Source: Microbacterium binotii (GTDB lineage: Bacteria; Actinomycetota; Actinomycetes; Actinomycetales; Microbacteriaceae). From it: 64,000 nt of DNA. A program made the position numbers and the translations under genes. The notes beneath the pieces were generated by a model that made no database searches, had not been told where the DNA came from, and saw only the letters and a list, made by a program, of their open reading frames with translations. Positions within the stretch are counted from its first letter, which is position 1, and each line of letters starts with the position of its first letter. This document shows positions 31,836-40,638 of this stretch, piece after piece. The stretch lies in NCBI RefSeq assembly GCF_021398715.1, contig NZ_CP090347.1:682001-746000 (forward strand). Direction: 5' to 3'.

Positions 31836-33299
31836 ATGTCTTCTGCCAGCCCGCACGACATCGAAGAGACGCTCCAGCCGATCGCCGAGTCCGCCCGTAC
31901 GACCCGCGTGTCGGGCCAGTTCTGGATCTGGATGGGGGCCAACATCGCTCCCATCAACTGGGTGCTGGGAGCCCTCGGCATCAGCATGGGTCTCAGCCTG
32001 CTCGACACGATGCTCGTGCTCGTGATCGGCAACCTGATCGGCATGGGCCTGTTCGGCATCTTCGTCCTGTTCGGTCAGAAGACCGGCGTCACCGGCATGC
32101 TCCTCGGCCGCGCCGTGTTCGGCCGCCGCGGCAACTACCTGCCTTCGGTGATCCAGGCGGTCGTCGTCATCGGATGGTGCGCCGTCAACACGTGGATCGT
32201 CCTCGACCTCGTGACGGCCCTGCTCGGCGAGCTGGGATGGCTGGATCCGACCCAGGCGAACATCGGCTGGAAGATCGGCATCGCCGCCCTCATCATGGCG
32301 ATCCAGGTGGGCGTGGCGCTCGCCGGATACAAGGCGATCGCGGCGTTCGAGCGATGGACGGTGCCCCCGACCGTGCTCGTGCTGGTGATCATGTCGATCG
32401 TCGCGTGGTTCTTCCTCGACATCGACTGGGGCTACGCGGGTCCCGCCGGCGCGGAGCTCTCCGGTGGCGACCGCATCGTCGCGATGTCGGCCGTGATGAC
32501 CGCCATCGGCATCGGCTGGGGCATCACCTGGCTGACCTACGCGGCGGACTACTCGCGCTTCATCAGCACGAGCGTGCCCCGTCGCAAGCTCTATCTCGCC
32601 AGTGCGCTGGGGCAGTTCATCCCCGTCATCTGGCTCGGTCTGCTCGGAGCGTCCCTCGCGACGAAGAACGGCACGGTCGATCCCGGCCAGCTCATCGTCG
32701 AGAACTTCGGCGCCCTCGCGATCCCGGTCCTGCTCCTCGTGCTGCACGGGCCCATCGCGACCAACGTGCTCAACATCTACAGCTTCAGCGTCGCCGCCCA
32801 GGCGCTCGATCTCAAGGTCGGCCGCAAGGCCCTCAACATCCTCGTCGGCGTGCTCTCGCTCGCTGCCGCCGTCTTCTTCATCTTCCAGGAGGATGCGGCC
32901 CAGACCCTCGACGCGTGGCTGGTCGGGGTGGTCGGCTGGGTCGCCACGTGGGGCGCGATCATGCTCGTGCACTACGGCATCTTCGAGCGCCGCTCGCGCC
33001 GGTTCGACCACCTGTTCGACGCCGTCGGATCGACGCGTCTGCCCGACGTCAACCCGCGCGCATTGATCGCCTTCTTCGTCGGGATCGTCTTCACCTGGCT
33101 GTTCCTGAACGGGATGGTGCCGGCGCTGCAGGGCCTCGGCTCGCAGGCGCTCGGCGGTCTCGACATCTCCTGGCTCACGGGCGGCGTCGCCGCCGGCCTC
33201 ACCTACTGGCTGCTGGCCCGAACCAGCCACAAGCGCTGGATCGAGGCGCAGCAGTTCACCGATGCGGCCGAGCCCCGCGAGACCGTATCCGCCCGCTGA
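31836..33299 (+). CDS. NCS1-family nucleobase permease
   Basis: 487 residues with about 12 membrane segments. QFWIWMGANIAPINWVLGAL near the start, IGWCAVNTWIVLDL, and ITWLTYAADYSRFI are conserved NCS1 (cytosine/purine/allantoin-type) stretches. AAGGACACCGCCC before the ATG gives a ribosome site. Followed 44 bases later by an amidohydrolase and divergent from a PucR regulator. It probably imports a nucleobase or related ring compound for hydrolysis by the next enzyme. The exact substrate cannot be read from sequence. Confidence 0.85.
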   Translation: MSSASPHDIEETLQPIAESARTTRVSGQFWIWMGANIAPINWVLGALGISMGLSLLDTMLVLVIGNLIGMGLFGIFVLFGQKTGVTGMLLGRAVFGRRGNYLPSVIQAVVVIGWCAVNTWIVLDLVTALLGELGWLDPTQANIGWKIGIAALIMAIQVGVALAGYKAIAAFERWTVPPTVLVLVIMSIVAWFFLDIDWGYAGPAGAELSGGDRIVAMSAVMTAIGIGWGITWLTYAADYSRFISTSVPRRKLYLASALGQFIPVIWLGLLGASLATKNGTVDPGQLIVENFGALAIPVLLLVLHGPIATNVLNIYSFSVAAQALDLKVGRKALNILVGVLSLAAAVFFIFQEDAAQTLDAWLVGVVGWVATWGAIMLVHYGIFERRSRRFDHLFDAVGSTRLPDVNPRALIAFFVGIVFTWLFLNGMVPALQGLGSQALGGLDISWLTGGVAAGLTYWLLARTSHKRWIEAQQFTDAAEPRETVSAR

Positions 33300-33343
33300 G
33301 GATCCCCGCCCCGCCTCGCCCCACCCCTCGACGGAGAACCACC

Positions 33344-34864
33344 ATGAGCACCTTCATCCGCGACGCCCACGTCATCACCATGGACCCGATCTCGGGCAGC
33401 ACCCCGCTGGTGCGCAGCATCCGCATCGCCGACGGCGTCATCATGGCGATCGGCGAGCACCTCGAGCCCGAGCCTGGCGACGAGATCATCGAGGGGCGTG
33501 ACCGCCTGGTCGCACCCGGTTTCGTGAACGCGCACACCCACTCCTGGGAGATGCTCTACAAGGGTCGCTACGACAATCTGCCGCTGGAGATGTGGATGGC
33601 GATGTCGTATCCGATCCTCGGCGACAGCCGGGTCGCGCCGGACCTCGTGCGTCTTCGCACGACCCTCTTCGGCATCGAGTCGGTCAAGGCGGGGGTCACG
33701 ACGCTCGTCGACGACGTGCTCGAGACCCCGGGGCAGGACCACGAGCAGCTCGCCGCGGTCTTCGACGCCTACGAGCAGTTGGGCGTGCGGGCGAACGTCT
33801 CGGGACACGTCATCAACCGGCCCTTCCTCGACACGGTGCCCTTCGCCGAGGAGTACCTGCCCGACGACGTGGTGCGCGAGATCCGCTCCGTACACGTGCC
33901 GTCCACCGAGGAGTATCTGAGGTTCGCCCGCGAGGCCTTCGCCGCGCACCACGGTCGCGCGAACGGCCGGCTACGGTTCATGGTCGCGCCCTCCGCCCCG
34001 CAGCGGTGCGAGCCGGCACTGCTGACCGGGGCGACCGAGATGGCGCTCGAGTTCGCGGCGGAGTGCCACATCCACGTGCTCGAGACCAAGACGCAACTGG
34101 TCACCGGAGACGAGTCGTACGGCGGGAGCCTCGTCTCCTACATGGCGTCGATCGGTGCGCTCTCACCGAACACGACGCTCGCCCACGGGATCTGGCTCAC
34201 GGATGCCGACATGCAGACGGTCGCTGCGGCGGGCACCTCGATCTCCCACAATCCCATCTCCAACCTCAAGCTCGGGTCGGGGATCGCCGCGTGGCGCAAG
34301 CTGCAGGACGCGGGCGTCAACCTGGGCCTCGGCACGGACGGCTGCTCGAGCAGCGATTCGCCGCGGATGCTCGATGTCGTAAAGACCGCGGCTCTGCTGC
34401 ACAAGGTCACCGAGCCGGACATCAGGCAGTGGCCCACGGTCGCCGAGGTGCTGGCCGCGGCCACGATCGGAGGAGCGCGCAGCGCCGTGCTCGACGACGT
34501 CGTGGGCTCGCTCGAGGTCGGCAAGCAGGCGGACCTCGTGATCTACGACCTCGAGACCATGTCGTTCACGCCCCGTCAGAAGCTCGACCTGCAGCTCGTC
34601 TACTCCGAGAACGGCTCCTCGATCGACATCGTCATGGTGCAGGGGCGCGTGGTCGTCGCCGGCGGCGAGGTGATCACGGTCGACGAGCGCGCCGCACGGG
34701 CCGAGCTCGCCGAGCGTCTCGACGAGATCATCGACCGTCAGGACCGCCTCGACGAGCGCAACGAGGCGGTGATGCCCGGACTCGCGCGCATGTACGAGCG
34801 TGCGACGTCCACCCCGGCCGCCGTCAACCGCTTCAGCGGCGACGAGCGCGCCTGGCTCGTTTGA
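33344..34864 (+). CDS. Amidohydrolase, Atz/Trz-like deaminase
   Basis: 506 residues from ATG 33344 with an upstream GGAGAA. Metal site pieces: FVNAHTHSWEMLYKG (H-x-H), HIHVLETK (His), AHGIWL (His) and LGTDGCSSSDSP (Asp). SHNPISNLKLGSGIA is shared with the AtzA/TrzN and guanine or adenosine deaminase group. The enzyme should hydrolyse an amino or similar group from a ring compound brought in by the permease. Its substrate is not defined by the motifs. C-terminal residues about 440-506 form a helical extension typical of the family. Confidence 0.8.
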   Translation: MSTFIRDAHVITMDPISGSTPLVRSIRIADGVIMAIGEHLEPEPGDEIIEGRDRLVAPGFVNAHTHSWEMLYKGRYDNLPLEMWMAMSYPILGDSRVAPDLVRLRTTLFGIESVKAGVTTLVDDVLETPGQDHEQLAAVFDAYEQLGVRANVSGHVINRPFLDTVPFAEEYLPDDVVREIRSVHVPSTEEYLRFAREAFAAHHGRANGRLRFMVAPSAPQRCEPALLTGATEMALEFAAECHIHVLETKTQLVTGDESYGGSLVSYMASIGALSPNTTLAHGIWLTDADMQTVAAAGTSISHNPISNLKLGSGIAAWRKLQDAGVNLGLGTDGCSSSDSPRMLDVVKTAALLHKVTEPDIRQWPTVAEVLAAATIGGARSAVLDDVVGSLEVGKQADLVIYDLETMSFTPRQKLDLQLVYSENGSSIDIVMVQGRVVVAGGEVITVDERAARAELAERLDEIIDRQDRLDERNEAVMPGLARMYERATSTPAAVNRFSGDERAWLV

Positions 34865-34902
34865 TCGTGTGGCGGGTCGGGGGCGGACGGTAGCCTGCCG
34901 GA

Positions 34903-35307
34903 ATGGCCGCCCCCGTCCCGTACCTGCAGTTCGCCGGCATCGCCGCGGACGCGCTGAAGACCTACCGCGACGTGTTCGGCGGTGAGCTGGAGCTCCACAC
35001 CTTCGCCGAGTTCGGCCGCCAGGACGGCGCGCCGTCGTGGATCGCGCACGGCGAGCTGCGCGGTCCCGTCGACCTGTTCGGTTCGGATGCGGCCGACGGC
35101 GCCGCATCCGTCCAGGTGCACGGCGTGCTCTTCGCGCTCCTGGGCGCCGGCGACGCGGCGACGTCCCGGCGATGGTTCGACGCGCTCGCCGCAACAGGAA
35201 CCGTCATCGAGGCCATGGGGGAGCGACCGTGGGGCGATGTCGACGGACAGGTGCGCGACGCGTTCGGCGTGACCTGGCTGATCGGCTATTCGCCCGCCGG
35301 CGCTTAG
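34903..35307 (+). CDS. VOC/PhnB-like protein
   Basis: 134 residues. The opening PVPYLQFAGIAADALKTYRD and the end DGQVRDAFGVTWLIGYS match PhnB-type members of the VOC (glyoxalase/bleomycin-resistance) superfamily. Two beta-alpha-beta modules are visible. Metal ligands are not complete, as usual in this subfamily. The TAG shares three bases with the stop of the convergent LacI gene (TTAG). Biological substrate unknown. Confidence 0.75.
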   Translation: MAAPVPYLQFAGIAADALKTYRDVFGGELELHTFAEFGRQDGAPSWIAHGELRGPVDLFGSDAADGAASVQVHGVLFALLGAGDAATSRRWFDALAATGTVIEAMGERPWGDVDGQVRDAFGVTWLIGYSPAGA

Positions 35308-36335
35308 CCGAGGGTCGCCGACCGGACGGAGGCGCGCACGACGACCGGCATCTCCACGAGGTGGATGCCGGGTGGCGGGCCGTCCGGCTCGAGCAGGAGT
35401 TCGACAGCGCGACGGCCCATCTCCTCGTGCGGCAACCCGATGGTGGTGAGGCCCGGTCGCAGGTAGGCCGCGAGCTCGTCGTTGTCGAAGGAGACGAGCG
35501 ACACGTCGTCCGGGATGCCGATGCCGGCCTCGGCCAGCGCCTGCGAGGCACCGAAGGCCAGCCGGTCGTTGAGGCAGATGATCGCCTTCGGGCGCTCGCC
35601 CTCGCTCAGCAGGCGTGAGATCACCTCGTGGCCGCTCGCGGGCTCCCACAGCCAGATGGATTCCGAGCGTGCGAGCGTCATGCCGCGCTCGCGGAGCGTC
35701 TCGGACATGCCGCGGATGCGGGATGCGACCGTCTCGGAGCGGAACACGTCGCGCTCCGCCTCGGCGTCGTAGCCGAGCAGCACGATGCCGTCGGTGATGC
35801 CGGCGTCGGCGAGCAGCTCGACCGCCCGGCGCCCGCCGGTCTCCTCGTCGGGGAGCACGCTGCAGGTGTGCACGTCATTTGTCGCGTTGAGCATCACGAT
35901 GCGCGTGCGGGAGGGCAAGGGCGGCACGAAGGTCTCCCGCGCCCGCATGGAGGCGAAGATGATGCCGTCGACCTGACGATCCAGCAGCGCCGAGACGGCT
36001 TCGACCTCACGCTCCGGTTCACCGCCGGTCTCGGCGACCAGCACGACGTGTCCCGCAGCCTCCGCCGCTTCGAGGGACCCCTTGATGAGTCCGCTCGCGA
36101 AGCGGGTCGTGGCGACGTGATCGGAGACGAAGCCGATCGTGTGGGTGGTGTCGGTGCGCAGCGCCCTGGCGGCGACGTTCGGTCGGTATCCGAGCTCGGA
36201 TGCGGCGGCGTGCACGCGCTCATGGGCATCGGCCGACAAGCGGGTGTCGGGGCGGCCGTTGAGGATCATCGATGCGGCGGACGGTGACAGCCCGGCTTTG
36301 CGCGCGACATCCGCAAGGGTGACTCGCTTCCCCAC
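35304..36335 (-). CDS. LacI-type regulator of the ABC sugar operon
   Basis: 343 residues from GTG 36335, which follows a perfect AAGGAGG with five-base spacing; the frame is open back to 36425 without a better site. The HTH reads VTLADVARKAGLSPSAASMI, then LNGRPDTRLSADAHERVHAA. The periplasmic-binding-like effector domain runs from about 60 to the end (HTIGFVSDHV, GRRAVELLADAGI, DVSLVSFDNDELAAYL). It is divergent from the sugar-uptake operon, with a dyad overlapping that promoter, so it is probably its repressor. Confidence 0.9.
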   Translation of the reverse strand: MGKRVTLADVARKAGLSPSAASMILNGRPDTRLSADAHERVHAAASELGYRPNVAARALRTDTTHTIGFVSDHVATTRFASGLIKGSLEAAEAAGHVVLVAETGGEPEREVEAVSALLDRQVDGIIFASMRARETFVPPLPSRTRIVMLNATNDVHTCSVLPDEETGGRRAVELLADAGITDGIVLLGYDAEAERDVFRSETVASRIRGMSETLRERGMTLARSESIWLWEPASGHEVISRLLSEGERPKAIICLNDRLAFGASQALAEAGIGIPDDVSLVSFDNDELAAYLRPGLTTIGLPHEEMGRRAVELLLEPDGPPPGIHLVEMPVVVRASVRSATLG

Positions 36336-36378
36336 GCACACCTCCTTGAATGCTCCCCCAGCGTACGCGGAGCGGACA

Positions 36379-36413
36379 TTGACACTGGGGACCCAGTATG
36401 CGCACAATGTGCG
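36379..36413 (+). promoter_or_regulatory. Promoter and LacI operator of the ABC sugar operon
   Basis: TTGACA at 36379-36384 is a consensus -35. CACAAT at 36403-36408, 18 bases on, fits a -10. The perfect dyad CGCAC-AAT-GTGCG at 36401-36413 overlaps that -10, so a bound LacI dimer would block polymerase. It lies about 95 bases before the binding-protein start. Confidence 0.7.
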
Positions 36414-36508
36414 TGCTAAATCCATTCAGCAACCGGATCGGCGAGAACGTGACCCGATGTTCCCGTCATCCGGAGCCGTGTTTTGCACCACAGACAAAGG
36501 AGTCGCCC

Positions 36509-37867
36509 ATGACTACGACACCGCACCGCCGCCTGCGTCGCTCAGGGCCGGTCGCCCTGCTGGCGATCACCGGCCTCGCCGCAGCCGCTCTGACGGCCTG
36601 CGCGCCGGGAGCCGCCGCACCGGCCGCCCAGAACGACGTCACCGTCTCGACCGAGCTCACCTCCGACCCGGTCGAGCTGACGATCGCCGACGAGACAGGC
36701 TTCCCGGTCACCGACAAGCTGACCGAGGAGTTCACCAAGCAGCACCCGAACGTGACCTTCACCATCACCCGTGACACGTTCCAGAACCTGACGGCCAACG
36801 CCCCGAAGCTGCTCGCGAGCGCGACACCGCCCGACCTCATCCGCCTCCCCACCCTGGGTGACACGGTGCGTGACGGCCTGGTCGCCAATCTCGACCCCTA
36901 CTTCGACGCCTACGGCTGGGATGCGTGGCCCGCCTCGCAGCTCGCACCGCTGCGGATGAGCGAGGACGGCATCCGCGGCTCGGGCTCGCTGTACCAGCTC
37001 GGCCTCGGCTACAGCATCACCGGCATCTACATGAACGACAAGCTGGCCGCCCAGCTCGGGATCGATGCGCCGCCGCAGACACTCGCCGAGCTCGAGGACG
37101 ACATGGCCAAGGCCAAGGCCGCCGGCATCCTGCCGATCATGGCCGGCGACAAGGACGGCGTCGTCAACTTCGTCGTGCAGGCGGCGATGAATCAGTACGT
37201 GGACAAGGACCAGTTCCTGTCGTGGATGTTCAACGAGCCGGGCGCCCGCTACGACGAAGAGGGCAACGTGAAGGGTGCCGAGCTCGTGCGCAAGTGGGCG
37301 GATGCGGGCTACTTCCCGTCCGACATCAACGCGATCGACTACTTCACCTTCACGAGCCGCTTCGGTGAAGGCGAGGGTCTGTTCACCTTCAACGGCAACT
37401 GGGAGGCGGCGAACTACCAGAAGGCTCTCGGCTCCGACGTGTCGTTCTTCCTCGTCCCGCCGGCGGAGGCCGGAGGCGACCACGTCGCCATGGGTGCGGC
37501 GAACTCCTTCTCCGTCGCAGCCAAGTCGGCGCACCTGAACGAGATCGTCTACTTCCTCAACTGGGTGCACACCGACCCGACCGCGCGCCAGATCATCGTG
37601 GACGTCACCGGCGCCTCGCCCGGCGGCGACCCGTCGCTCGAGCAGCCGAAGGTCGAGTCCGGCTCGCTCATCGAGGATGCGCTCGCGATGTCCGCGCAGA
37701 TCGGCGCCGAGAACGGCCAGGTCGACTTCATGGCCAACACGACCGCCGGCATCTACGCCGGATCGATCATCCCCGAGTCGCAGCTGCTGGTGACGAGCCA
37801 GATCACGGGCAAGGAGTTCGTGGACCGCGTGCAGGCGTTCTACGAGAAGGAGGTCGGCGGCAAATGA
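36509..37867 (+). CDS. ABC sugar transporter, solute-binding lipoprotein
   Basis: 452 residues from ATG 36509, with AAAGGAG at 36496-36502; the longer frame from 36398 crosses the operator and is rejected. Residues 1-31 are a lipoprotein signal: basic start, hydrophobic GPVALLAITGLAAA, then lipobox LTAC with Cys31. The mature part is a type 1 extracellular binding protein (VTDKLTEEFTKQHPNVTFTI, GLFTFNGNWEAAN). It captures sugar outside the membrane for the two permeases. Its TGA overlaps the first permease start. Confidence 0.9.
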   Translation: MTTTPHRRLRRSGPVALLAITGLAAAALTACAPGAAAPAAQNDVTVSTELTSDPVELTIADETGFPVTDKLTEEFTKQHPNVTFTITRDTFQNLTANAPKLLASATPPDLIRLPTLGDTVRDGLVANLDPYFDAYGWDAWPASQLAPLRMSEDGIRGSGSLYQLGLGYSITGIYMNDKLAAQLGIDAPPQTLAELEDDMAKAKAAGILPIMAGDKDGVVNFVVQAAMNQYVDKDQFLSWMFNEPGARYDEEGNVKGAELVRKWADAGYFPSDINAIDYFTFTSRFGEGEGLFTFNGNWEAANYQKALGSDVSFFLVPPAEAGGDHVAMGAANSFSVAAKSAHLNEIVYFLNWVHTDPTARQIIVDVTGASPGGDPSLEQPKVESGSLIEDALAMSAQIGAENGQVDFMANTTAGIYAGSIIPESQLLVTSQITGKEFVDRVQAFYEKEVGGK

Positions 37868-38832
37868 CCGACCGTGCGGTCGCCGCTGTGGCGGCACCCC
37901 GACCCGACGGCACCGCCGCGGCGACGACCGCACCCCCGCGCCGGGCCGCTGCCAAGGCGGCCGCCCGGCGCGGGACGCTCGCCGGTTGGCTCCTGCTCGT
38001 GCCGGCGCTCGCGGCCTACGTGTCGTTCGTCGTCTGGCCCCTCATCCAGGGGGTGCAGTACTCGTTCTACGACTGGAACGGCATCGGCGTCGCCCGCTGG
38101 GTGGGCGTGGACAACTACCTCACCGTCTTCACCGACCCCGACCTGCTCGGTGCCATCCGCAACGCCTTCGTGTTGATCGCGTTCTTCACGATCATCCCCG
38201 TGGGGGCGGGTCTCGTGCTCGCGACCCTCATCCGGGGACTGCGGTCGAAGGCGTTCGCCGCCTCGGCGCAGACGGTGCTCTTCCTCCCGCAGATCATCCC
38301 GCTGGCCGCAGCGGGTATCGCCTGGTCCTGGATGTACGCGCAGACCGGCGCGGTCAACCAGATCCTGGGATGGCTGGGGCTCGGCTGGATCACCCGCCCC
38401 TGGCTCGCCGACTACGGCACGGCTCTTCCGGCGGTCGGTCTCATCGGATCGTGGGTGTTGACGGGGCTGTGCACCGTGCTGCTGCTCACCGGCCTCGGCA
38501 AGATCGACGTCTCGCTCTACGAGGCGGTCCGGCTCGACGGCGCCGGGTGGTGGCGCGAGTTCTTCACCATCACCCTCCCCGGGCTCCGCCAGGAGATCGC
38601 CGTGCTCGTGACCGTCACCGTTATCGCCGCGCTGTCCAGCTTCGACATCATCTACACCTCGACGCAGGGCGGGCCTGGCCGGGCCACCCTCGTTCCCGGC
38701 CTGTCCATCTTCCGCATCGGGTTCACCCAGAGCGACGTCGGCCTCGCATCCGCCTTCGGCATCGTGCTGATGGTGCTGGTGCTCGTCGTCGTCCTGCCCA
38801 TCCAACGACTCTCGAGAGCGAGCGACTCGTGA
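37864..38832 (+). CDS. ABC sugar permease (MalF/UgpA-type)
   Basis: 322 residues, ATG 37864 in ATGA with the upstream stop. An Ala/Pro/Arg-rich cytoplasmic leader of about 40 residues is followed by six membrane segments. The EAA loop is clear: SLYEAVRLDGAGWWREFFTI then TLPGLRQEI. VWPLIQGVQYSFYDWNGIG is a conserved first-loop stretch. It forms a heterodimer with the next gene's product. No ATPase gene is in the operon, so a shared MsiK-type ATPase elsewhere is likely. Confidence 0.9.
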   Translation: MTDRAVAAVAAPRPDGTAAATTAPPRRAAAKAAARRGTLAGWLLLVPALAAYVSFVVWPLIQGVQYSFYDWNGIGVARWVGVDNYLTVFTDPDLLGAIRNAFVLIAFFTIIPVGAGLVLATLIRGLRSKAFAASAQTVLFLPQIIPLAAAGIAWSWMYAQTGAVNQILGWLGLGWITRPWLADYGTALPAVGLIGSWVLTGLCTVLLLTGLGKIDVSLYEAVRLDGAGWWREFFTITLPGLRQEIAVLVTVTVIAALSSFDIIYTSTQGGPGRATLVPGLSIFRIGFTQSDVGLASAFGIVLMVLVLVVVLPIQRLSRASDS

Positions 38833-39653
38833 TCGCCAGCCGCACCGAGCGTGTGCTCGGCTACCTCCTGCTCAGCGTGGCGGTGATCGTCACCGTGCTG
38901 CCGCTGGTCAGCATGTTCTCCGCCGCCCTGCAGCCCGCCGATCGCAACCCGACCGGCCTCACCTGGCCGACCGACCCGCAGTGGGGCAACTTTGCCACGG
39001 CGTTCGAGACCGGCCACGTCTGGCAGCTGATGGGCTCCAGCATGCTCATCGTGCTCGGAGTCGTGCCGGCGAGCCTCATCGCCGCCACCCTCGCAGGGTT
39101 CGCGCTCGGATCGCTCCAGGTGCGTTTCGGCCGCGGAGTGCTGGTGTTCTTCATCCTGGGCCTGACGATCCCGTTCGAGGCCCTCATCATCCCGCTCTAC
39201 TACCAGGCGCAGTCGCTCGGCACCGTGAACACCCCGTGGGCGGTGATCTTCCCGCTCATCGGGCTGTACATGCCGTTCGGCGTGTTCTGGATGCGGGCCC
39301 ACTTCATCAACGTGCCCAGGGAGCTCTCCGAGGCGGCCCGGGTGGACGGAGCGTCGCTCTGGCGCGAGTTCCGCAGCATCCAGCTCCCGCTCGCGATGCC
39401 CGCGCTCTCCGCCCTGGCGATCCTGTTGTTCATCTGGACGTGGAACCAGTTCCTGCTGCCGGTCGTGCTCATCGCCGACCCGCTGCAGCGGACGGTCGCC
39501 GGTGCGCTGACCTTCTTCCAGGGGCAGTACTCGCTCAGCATCCCGCTGCTGAACGCGGGAGCCCTGATCATCATCACGCCCGCGGTCGTGCTCTTTCTCA
39601 TCTTCCAGCGGCAGTTCATCCGCGCGCTGGTGCAAGGCGCCGTCAAGGGCTGA
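38829..39653 (+). CDS. ABC sugar permease (MalG/UgpE-type)
   Basis: 274 residues from GTG 38829 (GTGA overlap with the first permease). Six membrane segments; EAA loop ELSEAARVDGASLWREFRSI then QLPLAMPA. TIPFEALIIPLYYQAQSLG and GLYMPFGVFWMR are conserved. It pairs with the preceding permease. The ATPase is missing from this locus. The longer open frame starting at 37986 is the shadow of the first permease and is not used. Confidence 0.9.
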   Translation: MIASRTERVLGYLLLSVAVIVTVLPLVSMFSAALQPADRNPTGLTWPTDPQWGNFATAFETGHVWQLMGSSMLIVLGVVPASLIAATLAGFALGSLQVRFGRGVLVFFILGLTIPFEALIIPLYYQAQSLGTVNTPWAVIFPLIGLYMPFGVFWMRAHFINVPRELSEAARVDGASLWREFRSIQLPLAMPALSALAILLFIWTWNQFLLPVVLIADPLQRTVAGALTFFQGQYSLSIPLLNAGALIIITPAVVLFLIFQRQFIRALVQGAVKG

Positions 39654-39684
39654 GCGGCCCTTCCCCATTCACGAGGAGAACTCT

Positions 39685-40638
39685 GTGACGTTCACGCTGC
39701 CCGACCAATGGGTCTGGGACTTCTGGTTCGCCCGCGACGGCGACGCCCACCACATGTACTTCCTGCAGGCGCCGACCTCGCTCGGAGACCCCGACCTGCG
39801 TCACCGCAATGCGACGGTCGGTCACGCCACCTCGACCGACCTGCGCACGTGGACCGTGCACGGCACGGTGCTGCGACCGTCCGGCGGGGACGCGCCGGAC
39901 GCGACGGCCACCTGGACGGGCAGCGTCGTCCGCGAGGCGCAGACGTGGCGGATGTTCTACACGGGCTCACGGTTCCTCGACCCCGCGGCGCACACGAACG
40001 TGGAGACGGTGCTGGCCGCCTCCGCATCGGAGCCGGGCGCATGGACGAAGGATGCCGTCGTCGTCGCCGCAGACCCGCGATGGTACGAGACGCTCGGCGA
40101 CGGCACCTGGCATGAACAGGCGTGGCGCGACCCGTGGGTCTTCGCCGACCCCGCCGGGTACGGATGGCACATGCTCGTCACCGCGCGCGCCCTGGGCGAT
40201 GGCGAGCGCGACACCGGGGTGATCGGCCACGCCCGCTCGGCCGACCTGTCGCGTTGGGAGGTGGGCCCGCCGCTCAGCGTTCCCGGTGCGGGCTTCGCGC
40301 ACCTCGAGGTCCCGCAGCTGGTGCAGGTCGACGGCCGATGGGCGCTCATCTTCTCCTGCGATTCCGCGCATCTGGCCGGCGCACGGACCGGTGAGCGCGG
40401 CGGGATCTGGGCGGTGGCCCTCGACGATCCGCTCGGGCCCTACCCGGTGGACCGGGCCGTGCTCGTCGCGAGCGAAAAGCTCTACAGCGGTCGCATCACG
40501 CAGGATGCGGCGGGGCGCGATGTGATGCTCGCGTTCGAGAACATCGGCACGGACGGCGCCTTCGTGGGCGCGCTGTCGGATCCGCTTCCGGTGCGGTGGG
40601 AGAACGACCGTCTCGTCGTGGAGGAGATCGCAGCATGA
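39685..40638 (+). CDS. GH32/GH68-type glycoside hydrolase
   Basis: 317 residues, GTG 39685, 31 bases after the permease, with GAGGAGAAC upstream. A five-bladed propeller pattern is seen: WVWDFWFARDGDAHHMYFLQ with the first catalytic Asp, AWRDPWVFADP with the transition-state RDP motif, and HLEVPQLVQVDG with the acid Glu. This is the D, RDP, E triad of fructan- and sucrose-acting enzymes. There is no signal peptide, so it probably acts inside the cell on imported short fructosides. Its end overlaps the serine hydrolase start. Confidence 0.75.
   Translation: MTFTLPDQWVWDFWFARDGDAHHMYFLQAPTSLGDPDLRHRNATVGHATSTDLRTWTVHGTVLRPSGGDAPDATATWTGSVVREAQTWRMFYTGSRFLDPAAHTNVETVLAASASEPGAWTKDAVVVAADPRWYETLGDGTWHEQAWRDPWVFADPAGYGWHMLVTARALGDGERDTGVIGHARSADLSRWEVGPPLSVPGAGFAHLEVPQLVQVDGRWALIFSCDSAHLAGARTGERGGIWAVALDDPLGPYPVDRAVLVASEKLYSGRITQDAAGRDVMLAFENIGTDGAFVGALSDPLPVRWENDRLVVEEIAA

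Noticed and set aside
31046..34864. A 1,272-codon open frame across the NCS1 and amidohydrolase loci
   Set aside because: Only its last part (from 33344) is real. The earlier portion is an Arg/His/Asp-rich antisense-like shadow of the PucR and permease genes, with no start and no domain.
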